Below are positions 12,701-23,960 of a stretch of 64,000 bases of DNA, piece by piece. Every line of letters starts with the position of its first letter. The first letter of the stretch is position 1. The translations under genes and the position numbers were made by a program. This DNA is from Marsupella aquatica (lineage: Eukaryota; Marchantiophyta): assembly GCA_973895155.1 (NCBI GenBank), contig OZ316898.1, forward strand, positions 9,920,001 to 9,984,000, given 5' to 3'. The notes below the pieces were generated by a model that saw nothing but the letters and a program-made list of their open reading frames with translations, made no database searches and had not been told where the DNA came from.

Positions 12701-13600
12701 GAGCTCCAGTTCCGAGCAGAAGCGAAGTTTCTCTTGATGATCTTGTCAAACCCCACCCGGCCGTTTGAAAGAGTCTTGGGGAGGAGTGGGTCCCAGGCCT
12801 CTCATTTCAACAGTCTTCAAGCTGGCGCTCATGTCCTACTGTAGCTCTCTCGCGTGAAAGCAAGATTTGCTTATAAGAAGTGTCAGGGAGACTGGAACAG
12901 AAATTTCCCACTGCGGTTTTGAAAGCCAGGTTCTCAAACTGATGAGAAAGAATGAAGACAAGTGTTTTTAAATGCTCTGGAAGAAACAGTGGGGCTTTTC
13001 CTGTAGTCCACTTGTCGTCTTGTTGGCTCAAAGCTCACATAGCAGACTCACACGTAATGTTTAAGGATGGAGTTCTCCACAATGCTTTCAAACGAGCGTT
13101 ACACTATGACTCGGGAAAAAAGGGGGATAGGGGGCTTGTAGAGACTACGAGTCGTATTGGCAGCTCAATGCTCACATAGTAGATTCTTACACACAACATA
13201 ATAGGATGAAGTTACACAACAACGCGTTCTTAAGAGCGTTACATGCTCTGGAGCAAAACTGGAGAGGCTGGTGCGTCAGCAATTGTGTCAATGCCGTCCT
13301 GAAGGGATGCGTGGGACATGAGCAGTGTTTCATGGAGCGAGATTTTCCCGTGATGGCATGAAGTATAAACTTTTCACGGTCTACGATATTTAATTTCCCT
13401 GTGGGAGGTCATGGTCATTAACATGCACATGGCACAATCCTGTTGTTCGGAAGGGGAAGAAGCGAGCAGGTCAGGCTTTCATGATTGGACTACGACTGTA
13501 TAGGAAAAGGGTGCAAGGGAGGCTTCCTCGGTGATGAAATGATAGTTTGGAACATTCAAACCTCCATCGGGTGAAAAGAAACGAAAGAAAGCGACGGCCG
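9731..13600. other. Intergenic sequence with small duplications
   Basis: No protein recognised. Short local repeats are visible: TCAAAAGGCCAACAACCACG twice near 10087-10150; a roughly 50-bp direct repeat at about 10338-10430 containing TGTTGTACATAGTACATGTC; a 27-bp duplication at about 12070-12123 (AAGGTCAATCAAAGGTCTGG); and two diverged copies of a roughly 140-bp block beginning AGCTCACATAG near 13031 and 13168. Part of 10620-11000 is GC-rich with repeated GGGCAGG words. Confidence 0.5.
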
Positions 13601-13645
13601 GGACTACTACCCACCGCGTGGGCTCCAGTCGGTTGCAGCGTTCCC

Positions 13646-13795
13646 ATCAATTATTTGGAGCTCGAGAGGACGCGTTTACTCGACAAAGGTCCACTTTAAG
13701 AAAACAAACTTTAGCGCCCAATCAATTATTTCGAGCTCGAGATGACACGTATACTCGACAAGGGTCGACTTCAAGAATACGCCCTTTACCAACCC
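13646..13795. repeat. 75-bp tandem duplication
   Basis: Two adjacent copies begin ATCAATTATTT at 13646 and 13721, each continuing with GAGCTCGAGA and TACTCGACAA. They differ at several positions. Confidence 0.85.
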
Positions 13796-14710
13796 ACCTC
13801 ACTCACGTAGGCCCCTTGAAATTCACACGTTTAAATTGGTTTCGACTGCCACTGGGCCCAGAGGTTATTTGGGAACTTCCAAGGAAGATGGGCACATTCT
13901 CCACTGAATTTAGAATCTGTGCCTGAGATTCATCTCCAAAAGTCAAACAGTTACACAAAGGGGGGGCCACCGAAACTCAACAGCGTGAGCATTGTTAGTA
14001 AATTGAAGTAGTTTGAAGGGGTCCGGCACGGAATTCACAAGCGGAAAACCACATTCTCTCAGCCAGGATCTTGACTCGAGATCCCTTTTGAAAAGTCAGA
14101 ACGTCATGCGGGGCCACCTACTAGAGAGAAAAAACGTCACGGGAATATCTCTCCATTAAATACTATTCAGTAAATGATAATAGAGGTATGTTTCCCATAA
14201 CAATATTCAAGATTTTCTCTTTTGGAGTGTAGAGATAAATTCGAATGAACAAGCTTCCCCAAAGAAAAAGCCTGTGATCATCTTATTATTGCGCATGGGA
14301 TTTTTGAATACGCAGTGAGCACACTGCTGTCACGTTTAAATCTAGAGCTGGAATTCAGCTTTTCTCTATTAGACCACAAAATTCAGAGGACTGAAATCCT
14401 AGTGGCTGAAGATCGAGGAGCGAAATGAGAATGTTGATCGGATCGAACTGCTAAAACTCTGCAAAAAGTACTATATTTGGTAGATTAGAAACAAGCCTAT
14501 GAATAGTATGCGAAGACGAACGCCCGCCCACAGATTCTGCTCAGCCACAGCAGCCAGGGTCCGCATGACGCAGAGACTCGTTTTCTCACAGCTCCACTAA
14601 TGAGTTTAAAAGTGCAATTCATGCACCAATTGTGTCGCACTCTGCCAAATCAAGCCCTTATTTACAAATAACCTACACCAATTGCTCATGTCCTTTGCTG
14701 GATCTACCTT

Positions 14711-17376
14711 CTAAACGTCCTGTTTGATGACTTCCTTTGTATCAACATCGCTGAAGACCCGTCGTCGAAAATCCTCTACCATGAGAGGGAGACCATCCCT
14801 CAAAGATATCTTTGGTGCCCAGCCGAGAAATTCCTTTGCCTTGCTGATGTCAGGCTTGCGCATGTGAGGGTCATCCGCAGTGTTCTCCTTGAAGGAGATC
14901 TTAGCATTGGGGTCAATGACCTCTTTCACGACCTGCAGAAAAGAACATTTGTAACAACCATCGAAAGACGTGAGCGTGACTGCTCATCAACATACCACCG
15001 ACAGAAAGGCAAAGGAAGCACCCATCACAGAAAATATATGCAATCCAAGATCTAACAGAAGAGGTGCTTACGTCTGCAAGTTCCAGCATAGTGAATTCTC
15101 CAGGATTTCCAAGATTGAAGGGACCAATGTGGTCACCATCCATAAGCTTCATCAAACCTTCGACCTGCAGTTGCCAAAAAGAGTCAGATGATCTCTTTTC
15201 ACGTCCAAGCAGAGTTGCAAAACTAAGTGGAACACGAGCCTCCTCTAACGTCTGAAGGAATACGAGGACATCGACAATTCTGACACAAGAATTTCCACTG
15301 GCCTGAAATTACTTTCCCTATTCCAATAATAGGGATCACGATACAAGTTCAAATCAGTTCAGAAAGAGTAGTTGCCTACGGTATCCTTGGAAGACTTACC
15401 AAGTCGGACACATATTGGAAACTTCGTGTTTGTTTCCCGTCACCATAGACGGTCATAGGCTCCTTGCGAAGGGCCTGCAGCAGGGCGAGAAGTTGAGCCG
15501 AATGGATCCTATGTCAGAATACTGACGTGCCACGGGAAGCAGGCAACCCTACTACAAAGCGAACGAGAAAGGAGCATGCAGCCACAAATGCACTTCACAT
15601 AGCTTGAGAGGCAAATAATAAAAAAGTAAACGCAAATATGTTGCTCATGCCCTAGAAAAGCTTGTCCGTTGGGGAGCATTGTAGATCAGAACCTGAGCTA
15701 CGAAATTGCTGACGACACGGCCATCATCGACGCACATCCTAGGCCCATAGGTATTAAAGATCCGAGCAATGCGAACCTGCACCACAATGATAAAATCTTC
15801 TTAAAATACTCAAGTTATCGTTAGACCCAGAGATCAGAAGAACGAATCACATTATCCGTCACAGCAATGCTTGATGTTTTGCTCTGACAGACAGAACCGG
15901 GTATGTCACTGCAAAACTCGACACCCACCTCCACATTGGCTCCCCTGTGGTAGTCCATCGTCAAAGTTTCTGCCACTCGTTTTCCCTCATCGTAACAACT
16001 CCTCACACCTGGGCAAGACAGATCAAGTCAATCACCGCAATGTGCAATCTAAATGCTAAAATAACATGTAGTTAGTACACCTAGTGTAAAATCACACCAG
16101 CATCGATTCAATTACTAAACTGGAACATATAAGCGTTCATCATATTGAGTATGTGAAATTCGATAAGAAAGAGGGCACCCACCGATTGGGTTCACATTCC
16201 CCCAGTATTCTTCCTTCTGAGGATGCTCCAGGGGATCTCCGTACACCTCGCTGGTGCTAGTGAGCAAGAATCTGGCTCCCACTCGCTTCGCAAGTCCCAG
16301 CATGTTGAGAGTTCCTACCACATTTGTCTTGTAGGGTCGGGAATTAAGGAAAAAGACATTCACAAAGCACAAATTCTGCATCAGAATTGGATCCAACAAA
16401 AATGCAGCAGGAATAGAGACATCTGCCAGAGCTTCAGGGCTAGGAGATCAGCTTCTGGCCCGTTCATGACATAAAATCAAAATTAGGTACGACATATTTG
16501 GGACGAGTTCTTGAGGGAGGCCACCGCGATTCACAGTCAAGCCCCCCCTCGAACATGACATTGACCGAGTCTTGGTTAGAGCAGTGCACGCACGGAAAGA
16601 ACAGAGCCCATGAGAGCCAACTTTCTGATCAAGGAGCTACCGTACTGACTGAAGACATCACCAAATGACACCTAAAAATCCGCATTCACTGCTTTGTGGA
16701 TCAAACCGACTAGAGCATTGATTGGAAGTAACACAGAAGAGGATATGATGGTCTTGACGGGGTTGAACTTGTAATGAACAGGGGAAGCCGGGCACGCTAA
16801 GTGGTAGATTTGATCCACTTCCAGGAGGATTGGCTCCACCACATCGTGCCGGATCAGCTCGAACCGGGGATCGCCAAAGTGCTTCTGCAGATTCTCCTTC
16901 CTGCCGGTGAAAAAGTTGTCGAGCACGATCACACTGTCTCCACGTTCCATGAGTCTGTCCACGAGATGGCTGCCCACAAAGCCGGCCCCTCCCGTCACAA
17001 CAACCCTCAGGCGCTTCGTCGTCAGGCCGAGTGGAATCTTGCCACCAGCGCTGGTGATCGCGGGGTGGGGCAACGATGATTCCAAGCTCATCCGATGCCC
17101 GAAGGTTTCCATCAACCGGGTCTCCGTCGCCAGCGAGTTCTTGTCGAATGTCTGACGCGACCGCTCAGCGAACAGATTACCCGGCTGCAAAACGAACACT
17201 GCCGTTGCAATTGCCATCCCGACGAGGACGAACAGCAGGCGCTGCTCTTTCAGCATGTACTCCACCCCTCTCACATTTGCCCATGGCTTCTTGGGCTTTG
17301 CAGAATAGGTTTGGGCCAGCTGCGGCACCTCCCCCTCCTGACGCCGATGGTTCAAACTCATGTTGCCGCTCATCAT
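14711..17376 (-). CDS. UXS: UDP-glucuronic acid decarboxylase (UDP-xylose synthase), Golgi type II membrane form, seven exons
   Basis: Converts UDP-glucuronate to UDP-xylose for wall polysaccharides and glycoproteins. Exons (minus strand): 16747-17376, 16183-16330, 15929-16008, 15693-15776, 15400-15474, 15072-15164, 14711-14932. They sum to 1,332 nt, giving 443 residues plus a TAG stop, in frame throughout. A hydrophobic segment at residues about 44-64 ([17 protein letters not shown]) after a basic N-terminus fits a type II signal anchor. The NAD-binding GGAGFVG lies at 129-135, TSTSE at 234-238, and the YxxxK catalytic pair is Tyr265/Lys269 (SCYDEGKR). The C-terminus has [20 protein letters not shown], typical of plant UXS. 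The start is the double Met at 17376/17373, judged by similarity; an upstream in-frame ATG at 17436 would add 20 residues without family support. Introns 2-6 are GT-AG; intron 1 is AT-AC. The gene looks intact. Confidence 0.96.
16331..16746 (-). other. U12-type AT-AC intron of UXS (intron 1)
   Basis: Between ACC-ATC (Thr-Ile210) and AAG-ACA (Lys-Thr) the intron starts ATATCCTCTT and ends CCCTAC. No GT-AG pair nearby restores the conserved NPVKTI-KTNVVGT junction, while AT-AC does exactly. TTCCTTAAT lies about 13 nt before the AC end, almost identical to the U12 branch-site consensus TTCCTTAAC. These three signals define the minor-spliceosome class. Confidence 0.9.
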
Positions 17377-18164
17377 CGTCAATCTCTCCTTTCCTCTGCC
17401 TACTCCACTACACTGCACTCCACTACAGCACACCACACCAACCGATCGAGACCGCCTCTACATTGACCACAATCAATGTCCGATCTCAAGCTTCCACGCT
17501 TAAAACCCACCACGAGCGATCGATCGCTCCTTCAACAGATCGATCGATTAATCCCACACACCAAAAACCACCCAGCCGATCAAGAAGCCGTCACCCGCCT
17601 ACACCTGAGAAATCAACATCGCCCACCCGCACGAAAATCTGAACAATCAATCGACACTCCTGCAGCCGATCTCACCACTCTACTCTGGTACCAGATCCGA
17701 TCCGATCTGCTCGCTCGGCGGAACTCAGTGCGTAATCAGAGCGGAAGAACTCGGAGCGAGAGGTCCGAAGCGAGGCAAGGAATCATCGGAGCCAGCTCTC
17801 GCTTCATCATTTTCTTTGTAGGCGGCTGCGCTCCGTTGGGGACTTAGGGGGAGCTGATTATTGAATGAATGGGGAGGGAGAGAGAGAGGGAGGGAGAGAG
17901 AGGGGGAGGCAGGGACGAACGAGGAAAGGGAGGGAAATTTGGCAGATCGGATCTGCGAGCTCGAAATCGAAAGGTGCGTCTGGCCCGGACTTGACCACCT
18001 TCTTGTGTGTGCTCAGCAGCCGCACAATGTATGTCCGAGAGAAGACAGATAGACTCCTGAAAACTGGCAGATCCAGCGTTTTTCTTGATGGCGAAAAGCC
18101 GCCAAGTTTCGCGTCATTTTAATAGAGTTTTTCGTAAAGTGAGACAACCATCATTTTCCTTCCA
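17377..18164 (-). promoter_or_regulatory. UXS 5' leader and probable promoter region, with GA-rich tract
   Basis: Sequence upstream of the UXS start. Read in the gene's direction it is CT-rich, with a purine tract on the plus strand at about 17873-17930 (GAGAGAGAGAGGGAGGGAGA), a common feature of plant core promoters and leaders. Plus-strand open frames here (for example 17095-17642) overlap UXS exon 1 or its leader and look like shadows. No TATA box could be fixed. Confidence 0.45.
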
Positions 18165-19047
18165 ATTCAGGGTGAGTTAAAGTTTGAACCTGGCCTCAAT
18201 AGTGCTGTCTCAAAGTTTTGATAAAGGAATGGTCATACCTTTTTCGCAAGGTTAAGTTAAAGTCATTTTTATTTATTTTCTGTCGCCAGCCCCTAGAGAC
18301 ACTACCCATCCTTACGGCAAAAGGTTATAGATTATGAATTTCATAGTTTGTAACGTTGGTGTTCATACCCGGGGACTAGGGAGTTAATGTCCACCAAATT
18401 GTCAGCTTTGAGAGGCGCTAATGACTCATGTTTAGAATTCCAATTCAGGGTGAGTTGACGTTCAATCCTAGCCTCAACCAACTCACATTGAGAAGAGAGT
18501 GAGTTAACATTTAAACCCAGCCTCAACGACTCATGTTTAAAACTCCAATTCAGGGAGAGTCAACTTTGAACAAGGCATCAATGACTCACATTTAGAATTC
18601 CAATTGAGGGTGAGTTAATGTTTGAACCCAGCCTCAGCGATTCATGTTTAGAATTCTTATCCAAGGTGAGTTAAACACGTGAACCCAGCCAAAACAAATC
18701 ACGTTTAGAATTCCAGTTCAGAGTGCGGGAATGGTTGAACCTAGCCTCAACCACTCACGTTCTGAGTTTAGAATTCCAATTTAGGGTAGGTTAACAACCG
18801 AATCCAGCCTCAACCACCCACTTTAGAATTTAGAATTCATATTCAGTGTGAGTTAACATTCAAACCTAGCCTCAACAATTCATGATTAGAATTCCAACTC
18901 AAGGTGAGATAACAATCAAACCTAGCCTCAACAATTCATGTTTTATAGTTCCAACTTAAGGGAGTTAACATTCAAACCCAGCATCAACTACTCATGTTTA
19001 GAATTCCAACTCAGGGTGAGTTAACATTCAAATCCAGCAATGTTTAG
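18165..19047. repeat. Minisatellite, about 56-62 bp units
   Basis: Roughly a dozen diverged units built on CATGTTTAGAATTCCAA, then TTCAGGGTGAGTTAACATTC and AACCCAGCCTCAAC. TTTAGAATTC recurs near 18430, 18591, 18647, 18704, 18767, 18829, 18885 and 18997, mostly 56-63 bp apart, with two blurred units between. No coding potential. Confidence 0.9.
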
Positions 19048-19837
19048 AATACAAGATCAAACCACAAAAACTCCTCCCAGACAATTTCCTAAACCCTGCT
19101 AGAGAACTCTTTGGTAAATCACTCTCAATTCAGTGATTAAGTTTTGTGAGGGGGTGATTTACAGTTTTTGGGTTTTCATGGTTCTTTCCATCAGGTTCAT
19201 TTAAGTATACTGTACCACCTTCATTATTTTTCTCCTCGATAAAAGTACATTTGAATTTTAGCATTATTAATATTCTCTACTTTTACGAACACAAGTGTAT
19301 GAAGGTATCGGTCCAGGAGCAAAATAATGAAGGGCTTGCGAATGATACAGGGACGTTTTCAAAAACTTTTACTGACTTATTTGAATATCAACGTTCCAGA
19401 TTAACCGCACACAGATCTAACTGTCATGATTAGTACCGTACGAAACTTTTTGTATCCGGGGCTTCTCAATTCGCAAACGTGCCACCTGTCCTTACAGGAG
19501 GAAACCACTCGCGGGGGGGCAGGGGAGGGAGGGCAGTAGAGGGCAGTAGTTGTAGGGGAAACAGCCGGTTCGGTGTGCGGGCAGTACAGTAAATATTAAC
19601 AGGACCGGGAAAGGGGCAGGGAAAAAGGTACGGGCAGGGTGGAGACGGTGGTGGGCGCACGCAAAACGCTAGATTCTGTCTTCTCTCGGATGCTTGCTCT
19701 GTGCCTCCTGCCAGCCGGGCAACATTTTGAAAAAGTCTCTCCCGAGTACAGCGTAATTTTGTCTCTTATTCTCCAGGGTGGCGACCATCTCCTTGTGTAA
19801 AAGGGTAAACGCCATGGCGCTGTCTTCCCCATCCCCT
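19048..19837. other. Intergenic, nothing recognised
   Basis: AT-rich to about 19440, then a G-rich stretch near 19500-19640 with repeated GGGCAG words. No exon-like signal on either strand. Confidence 0.4.
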
Positions 19838-20395
19838 AACAAAACATGATGACATTGTGTTTGAATATGGAAATTTTGGGTCTCGTGATGGATTAGACAT
19901 TTAAACTTGAAGACAATGTCTAATTAACATAATGTCCGAGGGTTGTGTTTGGGCTGGAGCCTTATCATTTTTAAGATCTTTTCTTACTCTCCATAGTGGC
20001 AATGTCACCTTGTAGGGGAAAAGGCCATCGTAGAGTCCCCCCCCCCCCCCCTCTTTAACACAGGACCATGGTGTTGTGTTGTGTCGGAAGTGGAAACTTT
20101 TGGGTCTGGTGATGAATGAATTAGACATTTTGAATTTGAATACTATATTTACTTGACACAATGTGTGAGCGTGTTTGAGCTGGCTGTTGTCAGTTTTAAT
20201 ATCTTCGTGGTGGAAAATGTCCCCTTGTATGAAGAGGAAAATGCCATGGCTGCCCTCCCAACACATTGCCATGGAGTTTGTGTGAATGTGGAAGTTTTTG
20301 GGTCTCTCAACCAAAAAGTCATTTGACCATGAAGTCAACACAATGTTTATTTAACATGATGTCCGGGCGTTGTGTTTGAGCTAGATGTTGTGTTC
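19838..20395. repeat. About three diverged tandem copies of a 220-240 bp unit, with a 15-C run
   Basis: Each unit has a CATTGTGTTTGAATATGG-like start, TTTTGGGTCT, TTAGACATTT or a variant, ACAATGT followed by AACATGATGTCC, and GTGTTTGAGCTGG. Copies start near 19840, 20065 and 20270. A run of 15 C residues sits at 20037-20051. Confidence 0.7.
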
Positions 20396-21465
20396 AAGTT
20401 TTGACCCTATACTGTTCTACATTGAACACAAAGGTACAAATTTATTAATCATATGACTATGACAATATTTGACCACAAGGTCTATTTTCTAACACACCAC
20501 CATGCAAGTAAAAAATACTAAACATATAGTCAAAACTCAAATACAAGGGTCCAGGTGAAATATTCAAATAGAGAGCCATGTGGCCCACTATTCAAAATAG
20601 AAGCCCAATCAGGGAAAGACTTTTCTTTAACTAACTTTCCTAGATTATTTTCTGACTGTCAGATCTCCATAGCTTTACAGATAACTGTCACATTTCACAT
20701 TTGGCTAGTGGGTCCTGATGTGAGAGTGGCTACTGGAAGACAAAATATGTATCCATGTTTTGCCAGAAGTGGCAAAGACTTTTAGGAGAGTTGTGTCCTC
20801 AAGCTCCGTGAAACATTTTAAAATCATTTTTTCATTTCAGAAATTATTGCAATATCTAACATGATGGTCCCATCGATTCAGCCTTTGAACCACAGCACCT
20901 TTGACACCGTCACTAGTCTATAGCTTTCTCATTCCAAAAACATTTCCACAACTAAGTTTGACCTTCCATATCTCCCTCTAACAGAATTGGCTACTATATT
21001 TGGGAGTGCTTTGGAAAGATCATTGCACCCAGTCTAATCACTAGTTTTTTTTTCACTTTCACTTCTCTGTCAATGTAGCTAATTGGTTTGGGTTTGTTAG
21101 AAACTTACTGGAAAGATCTTATTTATTTAACTCTCCTGTTACCATTGATTTATTCTAAAAATAAACTAAACATTTGGAAGATCAGTGTTTACTCTAACAT
21201 ATTTAGAACATCCTTAAAAATTTTGCATGACGAAAGATTTCGTCAGTCTGACCTAAAACTTTAGTAATTGTATATTTTTAGCACACACCGAGATGGCACT
21301 GCAGGCAGTTTGCCAGGTACCCAAACTAGAGGGCGCGCCAATCAGGAAACAAGAACGGAAAAGCGTTCGTAAAAATAATAATATAATACAATTTCACACG
21401 TCGAGGCCACGCTCCAAGAACGCCGACCGGTACGGGACCCGTATAGTCCTCTACTGTACCAGACC
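20396..21465. other. Intergenic, nothing recognised
   Basis: AT-rich, no exon-like signal and no clear repeat on either strand. Confidence 0.4.
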
Positions 21466-21507
21466 GAAACCGAACCAAACTGAACCGAACCGAACCGAAC
21501 CGAACCA
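21466..21507. repeat. (AACCG)n-like microsatellite
   Basis: CCGAA/AACCG words repeat with few interruptions, ending in four perfect tandem units. The flanks (21290-21880) are GC-rich compared with the neighbourhood and contain no recognisable gene. Confidence 0.85.
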
Positions 21508-21964
21508 ATGGACGGACTACCCTCTGACAATTTCACGACTCTGACGGGTCCCCGTCCTTTCTGTTCCGTCCCCCGCCCCCGTCCCCGGTCCATGGAGAAA
21601 CAGGTACAGTTAGTACACGGGCCCTGTCCCCCACCAATAATGGCCCCATCGTTTCTTGTCCGTCAAGGTTGGGCGCGGGAATCCCCACCCTGAATAGCGC
21701 CCGTGGGGGCGGACTAGTCCCGCTGGCCAGTGCCACCAAACTCTCCGTCTGGTGCCTGTCGGTCGGTGCGATCCTTATTCATATTTTGGCGGGGGAGCCA
21801 AAGTGGCGACCGCTCGTAGTCGTGAGTCGTGACTATTGGGCGTCTATCTACCGTCAGATCGCCTGACTTCTGGCAAATGAGAAACAGCCTCGTGTTTGTA
21901 TTATTTGGCCAATGACTTGGTTTTTCGTTTCTTTGAGTTGCGTTTTTTGTTTTGAGTTTGTATA

Positions 21965-22875
21965 CAGGAAAGTCGAGTTTACAGGGCATTGTATTTCATA
22001 ATAATGCCCAAACAAATGAGAGCTTCAGTTTGAGTTATGAAGGGTTGTTATTTGTCCATATTGCCATGATACGAAGACCTTAGTACATTAAAAGATTCAA
22101 GGGATTTTTACTTTTACTAATTTTAATATATGTGAAAGAGAAATCTCATAGTGAGTGGATGCAGATCTTGACTGTGCATTTTTTTTCCATAAATGCCCTG
22201 AAAATTACAACGAGAATAATGACAAGGGCACCAAGAAGCCTGGTTAGATATGAGGATGCCCCAAAATGAAGGCTGTAGTCTAACTTTGAAGGGACATTGT
22301 GACCCAAAAAATGTCCTTAATTACAATGTAACTTAAGTAAAAACTTGAGTAAATTCTTGAAAAAAAATCAAATAAAATCAGTGAAATTAAAGCAATACAA
22401 TAATGTGGAAAGAAAGACCAAGAAGTTAACATGCCACCATTTTAGGCCATGTAAACTTCAGCAAATTTAGGTTTTGTTTCACATGGTACAAGTCTTGGAC
22501 TTTGAGTTTCATATGCCTAATTTGATGGGTCATTGCATAATGTCCTCCCTAAAGCAAGGTGTGTATTGTTGAAATGAAATTGCCTAAAAAATACAATGCC
22601 AAGACTCACAAAGTCTTTGGTATACAGTTAAGTTCTGTTTTTACAGGGCATTGTGGGACATAATGCCATGCAGAACAAGAGCTTCCGCTCAAGTTTTTTG
22701 AGGAGCTATTATTGCTAATAATGTGTGGTAAGACGACTTAAGAGATTTTTAATTTTACTCAGTTTAGTACAAATATAGGCGAGAACTTTCAAAATCAGGT
22801 AGTTGAAATCTTTGCTGTGCATCCTTCTCAATAAATGCCCTGAAATTACAAAGAGAAAGGTCACAAAGTGCATTA
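21965..22875. repeat. Diverged tandem duplication, about 640-bp period
   Basis: ACAGGGCATTGT, then CATAATGCC and GAGCTTC, at about 21978-22030 are matched at about 22643-22690; AAATGCCCTGAAAATTACAA near 22191 is matched near 22831. The block is non-coding and old. Confidence 0.7.
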
Positions 22876-23960
22876 CATAAATAAGATTACAACTACAAAA
22901 ACCATGGAATGGTGCAATTGTTGTGTAGAGAGTCGTCTCATCCCCCTGTCCATTATTCTACTGGGACTCAGGCATTCTATATCCTTTGTTAGGCCAAGGC
23001 GGATTGGTTCTAAGGGATTAGCCAAATCCCTGGTTGCTACCAGAAATGCAGTTTACCCCAGAGCTCGACAAAGGACTTTTCAGTTTGTGCATGGCTCAGT
23101 AGGGCTTTAGTTCTTTTGCCATCTGGACTCTTGGACTTTGTGGCTATTGAGCTTTTTGCATCTTTGGTTTCTTGGTAATTCTTCAGTTGTTTCCTCCCTT
23201 TATTAAGTGTTTGACCTTGGACTCCTATCTCCCAATAAGGCACTTTTTGCTCTATGGCAAAGAATACCAAAAACACAATTCAAAGAAAGGCCATAAGAGT
23301 AAATCAAAGCATCAAATGGAGTGCAAAGAGAGGAACAACTATCTTGCAATCTACGGCTCTTTGAATGGATCCTAAGTCAAGTTAGTCTTTGCCGGTTTCT
23401 TTGTCTGAGTTAATAGCTGGTGAGTAATCATAGGGTTTGATTTGGGGTTTGATGAACAGATATTGCCCTGATGTCATGTCGAGGGACAGTGCCGCTTGTG
23501 CACATCGGCATGTCCCTCGCATGCCCGCTAGGTATGGTTAGGGCTAGTGTACTACCTGAGTTAGCGACATGTTCTTGTAGCAAGTCTGGGCCGTTCTTGA
23601 AGCAAATGTGCTTGTTAGTGTGACGCCAGGACTTTACTTGCTTAGGGCATGTCTTTCTTTGTGGGTTTTTCAGTTCTTCTTGAATCGCTGTGAGACAGAG
23701 TTTTTCAGAGGCTGCTCGTCGGTTCCGTACACGGAATTCACACAGTGATTCGTTAGATGCTCCCGGCCGATCTTGGCATCTCGCCGGTTTTCGATTCGAT
23801 TTCAGTACATTTGTTTCTATCACGCCTTTTTATTCAAGAAGAACTGCCGAGTTAGCGGTGAGGAGAAGAAGATTGCTCGTGGCAATTTCGACAATTTCTG
23901 GTGAAGCCATTGCAATTTCTTCGACGGACATTGGAGTGACGAGTTAAAAGTTATGGGCTT
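22876..23960. other. Intergenic, nothing recognised
   Basis: Open frames at 23428-23823 (minus) and 23690-23947 (plus) show no family motifs. This may be genomic flank or the far 5' end of the gypsy element; I found no boundary. Confidence 0.35.

Noticed and set aside
17076-17847. Plus-strand open frames over the UXS first exon and leader
   Set aside because: They are antisense to a well-supported conserved exon, and their Pro/Ser/Arg-rich sequences resemble no family.
18165-19047. CRISPR-like array
   Set aside because: The units are contiguous degenerate repeats without unique spacers, and the sequence is from a plant nucleus.
20037-20051. C15 run as a functional quadruplex-forming site
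   Set aside because: A single homopolymer with no neighbouring G/C tracts; more likely slippage or sequence error.
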